From Chloroflexota bacterium (lineage in GTDB: Bacteria > Chloroflexota > Anaerolineae > Aggregatilineales > J027), in the NCBI GenBank assembly GCA_013112715.1, contig JABFGB010000007.1, positions 1-64,000 of the forward strand: a stretch of DNA of 64,000 bases. The letters run 5' to 3'. A model generated the notes under the pieces. It saw only the letters and a list, made by a program, of their open reading frames with translations. It was not told the DNA's origin and made no database searches. Positions 25,596 through 33,631 of the stretch are shown piece after piece. The first letter of the stretch is position 1. The number at the start of each line of letters is the position of its first letter. A program made the translations under genes and the position numbers.

Positions 25596-27546
25596 AATTG
25601 ACTCGCGCCTCGCCGAGGAAGTCGCCCAAGTCGAGCGGCAAGTTGCTGGTTATCTGGTTTTAAGTGCTCATCTCTGCACCGCGCCAGTCGCCTATTTCCG
25701 CGCGACGTGTGAGGTATTACAGGCCCGTCGCCTGAATGCGATAGAAGAATATATATTGCAGGCCGCGATTGAGCTTTCACCAGCCGCCACCCCGATTGAA
25801 TTGGCCGATGCGCTTGGCGTAGACCTGCGGTTTGTTCATGAGGTTACGACTAGCTTTACCGAAAAACTGGCTGTTCTAAAAATTGGCAGTGGCAACACGC
25901 TGACTGCCACCGAAAAAGGTAAAGATTTTTATAAGCGCCGTCAAATCCCCAAACCGCCGTGTCTCGAAACCGTTGATTTAGCCTATTTCACACCCTATTA
26001 TGCGTTTATCGCCCTCCCCAGTGGTTATAAAGAAGATTCCCTTGAAATCGCGCCCTCCTTGCCGGGTGTTCCTCCTCTTGAACAAGTAACCCTCAAACGG
26101 GTGATGGAGCAGATCAATAAAAATACGGTGGCTGCCGCGACACAATCCATCGGAAAACCCATTCATCACCCCGAAGCCGGGCAGACACTGGGGACGATGC
26201 GTTCCGTTGAATTGGCCTCGCAAGGATTATGGAATTGGGCGGTGCTGGTGGTCTGGGATGCGCTGGAGAAAGAGGTGTTTATTCGCCTCAGTAATATCAG
26301 CTATGCGGCGGTCCCTCCGAAAGAAATTCGCGGGTTCGCATTGGATGAATGGCTGGAAGATGCCAATGTCCACCTTGAGGATTTGCTGCAATTGGAGGAT
26401 GCCGATTACCAAGCCTTTGCCGATCTCGCCCCCGCCAACCGTGCCCAACTTTCTGATACACAAAGTCGGGCGGGCATGGTCGCTCGATTGGTCGAAAGTG
26501 AGTTGCGTGAAATCCGTAATCCGACGGGCGGAATTCTCAATCGCAGTTTGTATGAAGGGGGTATTGCAGAAATCCTTCGACAGCAGGATATTCCAAATGC
26601 CCTGCGTAACGCCCTAAAGCAAGCCAAAGGGCGGGTCTTGATTGTTGTGCCACGCCTGACCGATCAATGGCTTGATGAGCAGTTGATTAATCAATTCCGC
26701 GAATTGGCCGCACGCCGTGTCATTACCGTGATTGGATGGGGAACGGCCAGCCAATACAGTGATGAGGATAGCGCCCCTTCTTTGCAACTTCTCAGCAAAT
26801 TGGGTGAAATCAAATCACCGGATGGGCTTCCGGCGGTGTTGGTACAATGGCTTGGGAGTCAATATAGCAAAGATGTGATCATTGATAATCGCCTGCACCT
26901 ATGTGCAACGGCCAATTGGGTGCAGCACCATGATGATGACTTACCCGGCGTGGAAATGGTCTACAAAGTGACCATTCATGAACAAGTGATACGGGCCGCT
27001 GAAACAATCGAGCAGTTGTTTTTTGAACACACGACCAGCAATTGGGAAACCCGTATCCAAAGTCCAGTCAAAGAGGCCGATATTGAGCTGCTGTCCGGCT
27101 ATCTGGCGGTATTGGCGGCGGTTGGACGATTTGGCGAAGCCGCTGCACGCGCGATCAGTCTCACCCAAGTGCCGCATCGCCATTTTCAACCACTGGTGCG
27201 CTTATGTCAGGCCGCTACTGAAAATATCTATGGCATCAACGCCGAAACCCGCACCGACCTTTTACAGATCATCGGCGATGAATGGCAGCGCCCCAACAAC
27301 ATCACCAAAATCAGTGAATTTTGGAACGAGGATGAACGCAGCATCTTTGCAAAAATCTTGTTACTGTTGATGGGAGAACTACTCGACCAAGACGAAATTG
27401 CCCTGCGGACGACGCTCGATGGCTATCAGAAGGTATGGAGTGGGTTTGGGGTGTTCAAAGAGGACCAGACTATAGACGGTTTAATTGACCAAATCCGCAA
27501 ACAGAAAAGGGTCAGCGGCACAGGGCGCTTGAACCAAGCCAAGTAG
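25576..27546 (+). CDS. Partner protein with winged helix and degenerate phospholipase-D-like domain
   Basis: The 656-residue protein starts inside the kinase/helicase gene (20-base overlap), so the two are translationally coupled. Residues about 60-120 look like a winged helix (TPIELADALGVDLRFVHEVT, then a TLTATEKGKDFYKRR wing). Residues about 360-480 resemble a phospholipase-D-superfamily fold: a Rossmann-like start (ALKQAKGRVLIVVPRLTDQWL), then YSKDVIID at 430-437 followed by NRLHLCATANW. The active-site motif HxKx4D therefore reads YxKx4D, with the His replaced by Tyr, and no second HKD is seen. The rest is unassigned helical sequence. It may bind or position nucleic acid for the helicase without cutting it. 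Function is inferred from context. Confidence 0.75.
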   Translation: MFHSSPRIDSRLAEEVAQVERQVAGYLVLSAHLCTAPVAYFRATCEVLQARRLNAIEEYILQAAIELSPAATPIELADALGVDLRFVHEVTTSFTEKLAVLKIGSGNTLTATEKGKDFYKRRQIPKPPCLETVDLAYFTPYYAFIALPSGYKEDSLEIAPSLPGVPPLEQVTLKRVMEQINKNTVAAATQSIGKPIHHPEAGQTLGTMRSVELASQGLWNWAVLVVWDALEKEVFIRLSNISYAAVPPKEIRGFALDEWLEDANVHLEDLLQLEDADYQAFADLAPANRAQLSDTQSRAGMVARLVESELREIRNPTGGILNRSLYEGGIAEILRQQDIPNALRNALKQAKGRVLIVVPRLTDQWLDEQLINQFRELAARRVITVIGWGTASQYSDEDSAPSLQLLSKLGEIKSPDGLPAVLVQWLGSQYSKDVIIDNRLHLCATANWVQHHDDDLPGVEMVYKVTIHEQVIRAAETIEQLFFEHTTSNWETRIQSPVKEADIELLSGYLAVLAAVGRFGEAAARAISLTQVPHRHFQPLVRLCQAATENIYGINAETRTDLLQIIGDEWQRPNNITKISEFWNEDERSIFAKILLLLMGELLDQDEIALRTTLDGYQKVWSGFGVFKEDQTIDGLIDQIRKQKRVSGTGRLNQAK

Positions 27547-27575
27547 GATGGGGGTCAAGTGTTGACCTCCATCCT
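27545..27575. terminator. Long hairpin between convergent genes
   Basis: A 14-bp stem with a three-base loop (27545-27558 with 27562-27575, one G-T pair) overlaps the stop of the helicase partner gene and lies nine bases from the end of the minus-strand regulator gene. There is no clear T run on either side, so termination is likely in both directions but inefficient by sequence alone. Confidence 0.6.
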
Positions 27576-27583
27576 GTACCCGC

Positions 27584-28651
27584 TTAGTCATAAAGATATT
27601 CCAGCAGTTTATCGGGCAGGCTGGCAATCACATCTTTCTTGAGCCAGTACATGATGATGCGATTATCCAGCGATTCTTCGGTAATCAAACCGCCGTCTTT
27701 CAATTGAGTCAAGTGGCGTGACACCGCCGAGGCCGATAGATTCAGCATCTCTGCAATTTTCTTGCCATTCATTTTGCCATCGCTGCGAGCAATTAACTGC
27801 AAAATTTTCAAGCGAGTGGCGTCCGCCAACGCCTTCAATGTCGCCAGCGTTTCCTCTTTGGCTTCTTCAATTTGGGCTAGGCGTGCGGTGGTGCGCTCGG
27901 CATCAAACAAAATCGTGATGTTGCCATAGCCAAAAAACATCGTCATATGGCCTGAAATAAGTTGGACAGGTACAAGCAAAATCTCAGTGAAGGGCTGATC
28001 GGGGGGCAGTGGATTGGGTAGTTTTTTGTTGACCAAGAGCTGATCCAACACGGCACGTCCACCACTGCGGGCCATTAGTTCTTCCTTATCCATCAGGCCT
28101 TTTTCCCAGACGGGGTAGAAGGTTGCGACCCGTGAACTGAAATAGCTATCCCAATAGATTTGCCACAAATCCGTCAGGCGTCTTTGGAAAGCTGGAATAT
28201 CCTCGACCACTTTATCCATTGGGACGTGTTCGCAAAAATATTGATAGTAGCTTGGTTCGCTGTGTTCCAATTCATGCGTCAACCCTTCAACCGTCAAATC
28301 TATCTTGCGCAATACAGCCAGCGGAATCACCCGTCCCACCAGATGGAAAATAAAGGTTGGCTCGTCCATCGAACGTACATAGTTGATAAAACCGGGGACA
28401 TCATCGTGATTGGGGTAATAGACAGCTAATTCCAAAAGATCACGCCCTTGATGAAAGGGTTCAACAATGGCCCGTAACTCATCCCAAAATTCAGCCGAGA
28501 GTGTTTCGCGGGCATGATTGGCCCATGCGATATGTCGCCGCCCATCCAACAGGGTTGCTAGACTAATCAGCATTTCATAGACTACCGATGTCCGAAAGCG
28601 GATCATCGAGGTAATTTCATCCGTGACTTCAATCCCGTGCAGCGGCGGCAT
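27584..28651 (-). CDS. ArsR-family transcriptional regulator with large N-terminal domain
   Basis: The C-terminal 85 residues (about 270-355) are a winged helix-turn-helix of the ArsR type: LADATRLKILQLIARSDGKMNGKKIAEMLNLSASAVSRHLTQLKDGGLITEE, with the recognition helix SASAVSRHLTQL. No metal-binding Cys pair is visible, so it is not a metal sensor of the classic ArsR kind. The N-terminal 260 residues are a domain I cannot name, rich in aromatic and acidic residues (SYYQYFCEHVPMDKVVEDIPAF), that may bind a ligand. It is the second gene after the receiver-like protein, with a 77-base gap, and the likely candidate to bind the palindrome at 29211-29232. Family length is longer than usual. Confidence 0.85.
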   Translation of the reverse strand: MPPLHGIEVTDEITSMIRFRTSVVYEMLISLATLLDGRRHIAWANHARETLSAEFWDELRAIVEPFHQGRDLLELAVYYPNHDDVPGFINYVRSMDEPTFIFHLVGRVIPLAVLRKIDLTVEGLTHELEHSEPSYYQYFCEHVPMDKVVEDIPAFQRRLTDLWQIYWDSYFSSRVATFYPVWEKGLMDKEELMARSGGRAVLDQLLVNKKLPNPLPPDQPFTEILLVPVQLISGHMTMFFGYGNITILFDAERTTARLAQIEEAKEETLATLKALADATRLKILQLIARSDGKMNGKKIAEMLNLSASAVSRHLTQLKDGGLITEESLDNRIIMYWLKKDVIASLPDKLLEYLYD

Positions 28652-28728
28652 ACAATACTTCCCTTATCGTGGATACGCGAGTTCCTATAGTGTTACAGAC
28701 GTTCCCAATATTCTATATCTAACTCTTT

Positions 28729-29181
28729 TTAAAAGACACTCAGAGAATTTAATTTTGCCATCAATCCGCGTAGTTCCACTGTATCACGGGGCAGGCTAAT
28801 GAGTTCCTGTGCCCCAAATCGTTTAACTTTTTCTTTATTTTCAGGGCTGCATTGTTCGGTTTGGCGAGTAACCACCGCAATTGGCGTCAAGGGGGCGGCA
28901 ATGCGAATATACCGAACCAAAAAGAGGCGATCCCGTTGATGCGTATCCAAGCCAATTAAAATTAAGTCATATTTTTGCGTACCCAGACGATTGAGAACGG
29001 TACTTTGGTCGGGGATATTGGTAAACGTCAAATCGCGTTGGAGCAGGGCAATCGTCTCACTGAGTACATCGGCAGGGCCATTGGGGGAATCTACTACTAA
29101 GATATGGGCCGGAGCGACAGGTTTGGATGAGTAGAGTGATGTCTCTTGTTGAACATCGGCTTTCGTTTTTGTCAGTGTCAT
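28729..29181 (-). CDS. Receiver-like protein lacking the phosphorylation site
   Basis: The 150-residue protein has the fold pattern of a response-regulator receiver domain (residues 25-145: HILVVDSP, DLILIGLD, PIAVVTRQTE, FGAQELISLP), with no output domain. The beta-3 position that normally carries the phospho-Asp reads LILIGLD, so the Asp is replaced by Gly, and the usual N-terminal acidic pair has only one Asp. It is therefore probably not phosphorylated and may act by protein contact. A ribosome site AAAGGGGAA precedes the ATG. The gene is first in a possible two-gene unit with the ArsR-type regulator, and the palindrome at 29211-29232 lies 30 bases before its start. Confidence 0.8.
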   Translation of the reverse strand: MTLTKTKADVQQETSLYSSKPVAPAHILVVDSPNGPADVLSETIALLQRDLTFTNIPDQSTVLNRLGTQKYDLILIGLDTHQRDRLFLVRYIRIAAPLTPIAVVTRQTEQCSPENKEKVKRFGAQELISLPRDTVELRGLMAKLNSLSVF

Positions 29182-29210
29182 CCGCGTTCCCCTTTCTATG
29201 TTCTATTTTA

Positions 29211-29232
29211 CAATTGCACAATTATGCAATTG
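29211..29232 (-). promoter_or_regulatory. Perfect palindrome, probable operator
   Basis: Two 8-base arms, CAATTGCA and TGCAATTG, are exactly inverted around a 6-base centre. On the minus strand it fills the space between a weak -35-like box and TAAAAT as -10, upstream of the receiver-like gene. This is a typical place for a repressor site; the ArsR-type protein encoded next door is the natural candidate. Confidence 0.55.
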
Positions 29233-29296
29233 AATGAAGTGTATAACACTCAATAGCCCATGTCAAGTAGATTGCCCTGCGAAATATTACGAAATC

Positions 29297-29328
29297 AAAA
29301 AAGGATGGGTTTTTATTTGCCCATCCTT
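29297..29328 (-). terminator. Intrinsic terminator of metK
   Basis: A 7-bp stem (GGATGGG at 29303-29309 with CCCATCC at 29320-29326) is followed on the minus strand by six T. It lies 36 bases past the metK stop. Confidence 0.85.
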
Positions 29329-29361
29329 CTCATCAAAATCCTAAGTCACGAGTTTTGTGTC

Positions 29362-30579
29362 TTACAGGCCAGCTTCTTTGCGGAGAATGGCAGCCTTGTC
29401 AGTCTTTTCCCACGACACATCAAGGTCGTTACGGCCAAAGTGACCATAGGCCGCTGTCTTACGATATTGAGGGCGGCGCAGATTTAGGTCACGGATAATG
29501 GCAGCGGGGCGCATATCGAAATGTTTGTGAATGAGGTTTTCAATAACCTCATTCGGCACATTGTTGGTGCCAAAGGTTTCGATGGCGATAGACAGTGGGC
29601 GGGCCACGCCAATCGCATAGGACACCTGCAATTCAAAGCGATCTGCCAGTCCAGCCGCCACAACGTTCTTGGCAATGTAGCGGGCCATGTATGCGGCGGA
29701 ACGGTCAACTTTTGTTGGGTCTTTGCCAGAGAATGCACCACCGCCATGACGCGCAACCCCGCCATAGGTATCCACGATAATCTTACGCCCGGTTAGACCC
29801 GCGTCACCTAACGGGCCGCCGACCACAAAACGCCCGGTTGGATTAATGAAAATCTTGGTATTGGCATCGAATAGGTCAGCAGGAATCACAGGTTTAATGA
29901 CGTGTTCGATCACATCTTTGTGAATCTGGTCGTTGTCAATTTCGGGGGCGTGCTGGGTCGAAATCAACACAGTATCTACGCGCTTGGGTTTGCCATATTC
30001 ATATTCAACCGTGACTTGGCTCTTGCCATCGGGTCGCAGATAAGGCACTGTCCCATCGCGGCGTACCACCGACAGACGGCGGCATAATTGATGGGCCAAT
30101 GAAATCGTCAGCGGCATTAGCTCGGGGGTTTCATTGCACGCGAAGCCAATCATCATACCCTGATCGCCCGCGCCAATCGCTTCAATTTCGGCGTCAGACA
30201 TCTTGCCTTCACGGGCTTCGAGGGCTTTGTCCACCCCCTGCGCGATGTCGCCCGACTGCTCTTTGATAGAGACAATCACACCACAGGTATCGGCATCGAA
30301 ACCGAATTTACCGCGTGTATAGCCGATGTCACGCACCACGTCACGTACCAACGATTGAATGTCCACATAGGTGCTGGTGGTGATTTCCCCAAACACCAAG
30401 ACTAGACCAGTAGTGACGGAAGTTTCGCACGCCACACGCGCATTGGGGTCATCTTTAATGATGGCATCCAAAACGGCATCAGAAATTTGATCACAAATTT
30501 TGTCAGGATGGCCTTCTGTCACCGACTCTGAGGAGTAAAAGAAACGCGGTGAGGTCATAAAGGTGTTGTTACTACTCAT
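29362..30579 (-). CDS. metK: S-adenosylmethionine synthetase
   Basis: MetK makes S-adenosylmethionine from ATP and methionine in the cytosol. The start is the ATG at 30577-30579, which has AAAGGG five bases upstream. An earlier in-frame start would run through the terminator hairpin of the leader. The 405-residue protein shows the expected motifs: [70 protein letters not shown] and [27 protein letters not shown]. Expression is very probably controlled by the SAM-I riboswitch in its leader. It has its own terminator and is monocistronic. Confidence 0.98.
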   Translation of the reverse strand: MSSNNTFMTSPRFFYSSESVTEGHPDKICDQISDAVLDAIIKDDPNARVACETSVTTGLVLVFGEITTSTYVDIQSLVRDVVRDIGYTRGKFGFDADTCGVIVSIKEQSGDIAQGVDKALEAREGKMSDAEIEAIGAGDQGMMIGFACNETPELMPLTISLAHQLCRRLSVVRRDGTVPYLRPDGKSQVTVEYEYGKPKRVDTVLISTQHAPEIDNDQIHKDVIEHVIKPVIPADLFDANTKIFINPTGRFVVGGPLGDAGLTGRKIIVDTYGGVARHGGGAFSGKDPTKVDRSAAYMARYIAKNVVAAGLADRFELQVSYAIGVARPLSIAIETFGTNNVPNEVIENLIHKHFDMRPAAIIRDLNLRRPQYRKTAAYGHFGRNDLDVSWEKTDKAAILRKEAGL

Positions 30580-30620
30580 CGAAACCCTTTCCACATATTG
30601 AAAAAGATGGGTAAATGAAA

Positions 30621-30651
30621 CGCCCTCCGAAGGGCATGGACTCAGAGGGCG
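30621..30651 (-). terminator. Terminator hairpin of the SAM riboswitch expression platform
   Basis: CGCCCTC (30645-30651 read on minus) pairs with GAGGGCG (30621-30627) and is followed on the minus strand by GTTTCATTT. It sits between the aptamer and the metK start and would form when SAM is bound. The T run is imperfect. Confidence 0.7.
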
Positions 30652-30711
30652 CGTGGGTACTAGATCATGTTCCCGCTTATCAGAAAGGCCCAAGCGGACT
30701 TTGACACGTCG

Positions 30712-30832
30712 CTCTCATCTTCCAGAAAAATCTACCGGAATTGGCACCTTCGGCAGTGGTTGTGGCCTAACGACCCACTGGCGGGTTGCCGCGACATCAT
30801 CGGGCCGGTCCCTCCGTCGCTCTGGATAAGAG
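30712..30832 (-). promoter_or_regulatory. SAM-I (S-box) riboswitch aptamer
   Basis: On the minus strand the conserved S-box elements occur in order: CTTATCCAGAG, GGAGGGA, GGCCCGATGA, CGGCAACC, AAGGTGCCAATTCC and GATGAGAG. The ends, at 30825-30832 and 30712-30719, pair to form an 8-base P1 stem with one G-T pair. It lies about 130 bases before metK, so high SAM should lower metK expression. Confidence 0.95.
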
Positions 30833-30871
30833 TGTTTTTTTGATTTGTTGATATTCGGTTTTGCGGCGCAT

Positions 30872-30900
30872 AGATTACCAGAGGGGCTATCGGCTGTCAA
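30872..30900 (-). promoter_or_regulatory. Probable promoter of the SAM riboswitch/metK transcript
   Basis: On the minus strand a perfect TTGACA (30895-30900) is followed after 17 bases by TAATCT (30872-30877), a weaker -10 box. Transcription would start near 30865, about 30 bases before the aptamer. Confidence 0.55.
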
Positions 30901-30978
30901 CGGTAACTATCCGGCATTGGTTAAATATGCTATGCTTATGAGGCGTAAGAACTAATAGAGACCCTCCATATCCACCTA

Positions 30979-31536
30979 ATGACCACCTCCCCACACCCTG
31001 ATATGCCGGATTTGCAGAAGGCCTTTGATTTCACTGATAAGGATTTGCAGGCTAATCACAATAGTTGGATTACTGACGAGCAGAAGGCAAAGGCGCTAAC
31101 CTGTGCCAGCGATTATGCTTGGCTTGCAAGTGCAGGTTGGGCACTATTTGGCATTCTTGCATTAGCCACTCTAGTCTCCAAGCTACCTTTCGCGGTCATG
31201 ATTTCGTGTCTTATAGTAAACATCCCTCTGACATTGGCCGGTTTTATTTGGCGACGTAGAACGCTATCCAATTTGAACCAATCGCAGGTTAGGATAGTCG
31301 AGGGTTACAGCGTGCTGTATTTCAATAAATTCAAGCACTATAGTTTATTTCATTGGAAATGGCGTAACCCTGAAACACATGGTTCAGTACGTTGTTTTTT
31401 GGAAATTCAGGGGAGTGCAGGTGTAAAATTCAACATCACCATTCCCCAATATCATGCTTTGCGTGATCTGCAACCTTACAGGGTTTTCTATTTACCTGCT
31501 GTCAAGCATATCCTCTCTATCGAGCCATTGTTCTAA
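30979..31536 (+). CDS. Small membrane protein of unknown function
   Basis: The 185-residue protein has two adjacent membrane helices, at about 46-66 (YAWLASAGWALFGILALATLV) and 72-92 (FAVMISCLIVNIPLTLAGFIW), then a soluble C-terminal domain of about 90 residues with aromatic beta strands (YSVLYFNKFKHYSLFHWKW). No family is recognised. The layout, a helical hairpin and a cytoplasmic tail rich in basic and aromatic residues, resembles small bacterial PH-like membrane proteins, but the match is weak. It is divergent from metK and stands alone, more AT-rich than nearby genes. Confidence 0.7.
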   Translation: MTTSPHPDMPDLQKAFDFTDKDLQANHNSWITDEQKAKALTCASDYAWLASAGWALFGILALATLVSKLPFAVMISCLIVNIPLTLAGFIWRRRTLSNLNQSQVRIVEGYSVLYFNKFKHYSLFHWKWRNPETHGSVRCFLEIQGSAGVKFNITIPQYHALRDLQPYRVFYLPAVKHILSIEPLF

Positions 31537-31680
31537 TCCAGTCAGCCAGTCGTCAGCAATTCGCCTATACCCCGCCAAGCAGACACACGCTAATCTCCCA
31601 AACCTAAGACAAACATAAACGTAGAGTCATAGTAGAATTACCATAGGGCGGGAATCAGCTTTATTTATCAGCAATTTCCG

Positions 31681-31719
31681 TGTTTCAAATCCGGCATGGC
31701 ATGTTTCAAAATTGTTTCA
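31681..31719 (+). repeat. Three helically phased TGTTTCA repeats upstream of the ABC operon
   Basis: TGTTTCA occurs at 31681, 31702 and 31713, so the copies are 21 and 11 bases apart, which places them on one face of the DNA. They end about 15 bases before the -35 box at 31734. This layout fits an activator or repressor binding region. The remaining part of the 281-base gap (31537-31680) shows nothing clear. Confidence 0.4.
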
Positions 31720-31733
31720 CGGCTGACACCCCA

Positions 31734-31762
31734 TTGTAACAGGGGGGTGATACGGTTATACA
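31734..31762 (+). promoter_or_regulatory. Promoter of the Yip1-like/ABC exporter operon
   Basis: TTGTAA (31734-31739) and TATACA (31757-31762) are 17 bases apart. A short inverted repeat of C and G runs (CACCCC at 31727-31732 region with GGGGGTG at 31743-31749) overlaps it and could be an operator. Confidence 0.55.
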
Positions 31763-31817
31763 TGCCATAACAGGACATGCCCTCATTCATTATTTAGCCA
31801 ATCCCTAGGAAGTGGTT

Positions 31818-32876
31818 ATGGCTTCAACCAAAACCCAGCAACCAATCACCGAACTCGACGAACAACCCAAAATTCCTCGTCGGCAAATCCAGACCGCTGA
31901 ACCGCGTGAATTGCAGCTAACCGAGCAGGTCACCCGCCGTTCACTGGTCAATCAAATCGGCACTGCCTTGATGCAGCCTGCCAATTTTTATCGAACCCTA
32001 CCCGCCAGCCATACCTCACGCCAATGGGTATGGGTCGGTCTGTTGATTCTGGCATTAGTCGGTTTCAGTGCCGTGAGATATGACGCGCTCAAAAATTCCG
32101 AAACAGCGGCTACCGATACCGGAACATCCATTGATGGTGAGATACCCATTAATGACAGTGGGGGCAAAGGTGGCGGGGGTGGGATTGATTTTGGCGGCAT
32201 CCCCTCTGATGTTGGCGGAGCACCCACTGAAACTACTGAAACCGAGGCCACACCAGAAGAAATCACTGCCAAGTGGTCAATCGCCCTCGAAGCAGCGGGG
32301 GAGATCGTGTTGCAATGGATCATCATCTCGATTCTGCTGATTGAGGTGTCATTGCTCCGAGGTCGCAAACCGCGTATGGGCCATAACTGGCAAATAGCGA
32401 TTTATTCCAGCTTGCCTTTTGCGTTAATGGCAGCCTTGCAACTGGCCTACTATTACGCGGGTGGCAAAGTCGGTGAAGAAGGATTATCCGGTCTGATTGA
32501 CCAATGGAAAGGCTATGCTGACCTCTCCGACTTCCAAAAAAACGTGGCCTATTCACTGTCTACCCACCTGACATTATTCTGGCTGTGGAGTCTGAGCCTG
32601 CTCTATCTTGGGGCACGTTATGGTCTCAAAGGGCGCACATGGTCGGCTACATTGGTCGTCCTGATTTGGGCGGGTGTCTTGGTGGTTGGGCCAGTGATGG
32701 CGGGCTGGGTCGAAGCGCCCAAAGATGAGGCTCAGACCGAGAGTGTGCCCGGTGAGATACCCTTTGACCCAAGCCTCCAACCCAGTGACCCATCGTTGGA
32801 CGGCAGTGGTGGAGGTGGTGAATCCGTACCCGAAACACCATCTGAACAGCCGCCACATGCCCCGATGAAAGGCTAG
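31818..32876 (+). CDS. Yip1-like multi-pass membrane protein
   Basis: I start at the ATG at 31818, which has AGGAAG upstream; a GTG two codons earlier is less likely. The 352-residue protein has one membrane helix after an N-terminal cytoplasmic part (WVWVGLLILALVGFSAV), then a Gly/Thr/Glu-rich outer loop of about 70 residues. Four more helices follow (IVLQWIIISILLIEVSLL, IAIYSSLPFALMAALQLAYY, LTLFWLWSLSLLYLGARYGL, ATLVVLIWAGVLVVGPVMAG), in the order of Yip1-domain proteins. The C-terminus is a Pro/Ser/Gly-rich tail. It is first in the operon with an ABC ATPase, an exported CARDB-like protein and an FtsX-type permease, so it may help assemble or regulate that transporter. Confidence 0.8.
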   Translation: MASTKTQQPITELDEQPKIPRRQIQTAEPRELQLTEQVTRRSLVNQIGTALMQPANFYRTLPASHTSRQWVWVGLLILALVGFSAVRYDALKNSETAATDTGTSIDGEIPINDSGGKGGGGGIDFGGIPSDVGGAPTETTETEATPEEITAKWSIALEAAGEIVLQWIIISILLIEVSLLRGRKPRMGHNWQIAIYSSLPFALMAALQLAYYYAGGKVGEEGLSGLIDQWKGYADLSDFQKNVAYSLSTHLTLFWLWSLSLLYLGARYGLKGRTWSATLVVLIWAGVLVVGPVMAGWVEAPKDEAQTESVPGEIPFDPSLQPSDPSLDGSGGGGESVPETPSEQPPHAPMKG

Positions 32877-32884
32877 GTTATCCG

Positions 32885-33631
32885 ATGGCAAATCATAATG
32901 GCAATCATCGCACCCCCTATATCAGCGGCTATGGCCTACGTAAACATTTTAAGCTGGGTGGGCAGGTAGTTCGGGCACTGGACGGAGTAGATGTTGAAAT
33001 CCCAAAAGGCCAGTTTCTCGCCATCATGGGGCCAAGCGGCTCTGGCAAAAGCACCCTGCTGTATGTGATGGGTGGCCTAGACCGACCCACTGGCGGCGAG
33101 GTCAGTGTAGGAAATAAATACTTGCACAGCATGAATGCCGATGAATTGGCCCGTTTTCGGCGCGAAAGTATCGGGTTCATCTTCCAACAGTTTCATCTTG
33201 TGCCAACCTTGACCGCGCTGGAAAATGTGGCACTGCCGGGGGTGTTCGCAGGTATCCCGCGTGAGGTGCGTGAAAAACGGGCACGTCAGCTGCTCAACAC
33301 GCTCGGCATGGGGGAACGGCTTGACCACAAACCCTCTCAGCTTTCCGGTGGTCAACAGCAGCGTGTGGCGATTGCACGGGCTTTGTTTAATAACCCGCCG
33401 ATTATCATGGGTGACGAACCTACCGGTGCGCTCGATAGCAAAACCGGACAAACCGTGATGAACCTATTACGCTGGCTGGCAACACGACAGGGCAAAACCG
33501 TTGTGTTGGTGACGCACGATGCCGGGGTCGCCAGTTACTCAGACCGTCTATTGCATCTAAGAGATGGGCGTATTGTGGATGATATTCCAGTCGCCCAACA
33601 GGAGATAGAAGACCTCCATGTCATTCGTTAA
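32885..33631 (+). CDS. ABC transporter ATP-binding protein, LolD/MacB type
   Basis: This is the cytosolic ATPase that drives the FtsX-type permease encoded two genes on. The 248 residues hold Walker A GPSGSGKST, the Q-loop in FIFQQFHLVPTLTALENV, the signature LSGGQQQRVAIARAL, Walker B IIMGDEPTGALD and the H-loop TH. The MSFVK start of the next gene overlaps it by 14 bases. The ALENVALPGVFAGI stretch is typical of the LolD/MacB/FtsE group, which moves lipoproteins or peptides or transmits force across the membrane and is not a classic importer. Confidence 0.95.
   Translation: MANHNGNHRTPYISGYGLRKHFKLGGQVVRALDGVDVEIPKGQFLAIMGPSGSGKSTLLYVMGGLDRPTGGEVSVGNKYLHSMNADELARFRRESIGFIFQQFHLVPTLTALENVALPGVFAGIPREVREKRARQLLNTLGMGERLDHKPSQLSGGQQQRVAIARALFNNPPIIMGDEPTGALDSKTGQTVMNLLRWLATRQGKTVVLVTHDAGVASYSDRLLHLRDGRIVDDIPVAQQEIEDLHVIR

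Noticed and set aside
30580..30693. Longer N-terminus for metK
   Set aside because: It runs through the riboswitch terminator hairpin and adds non-family residues; the ATG at 30579 has a good ribosome site.
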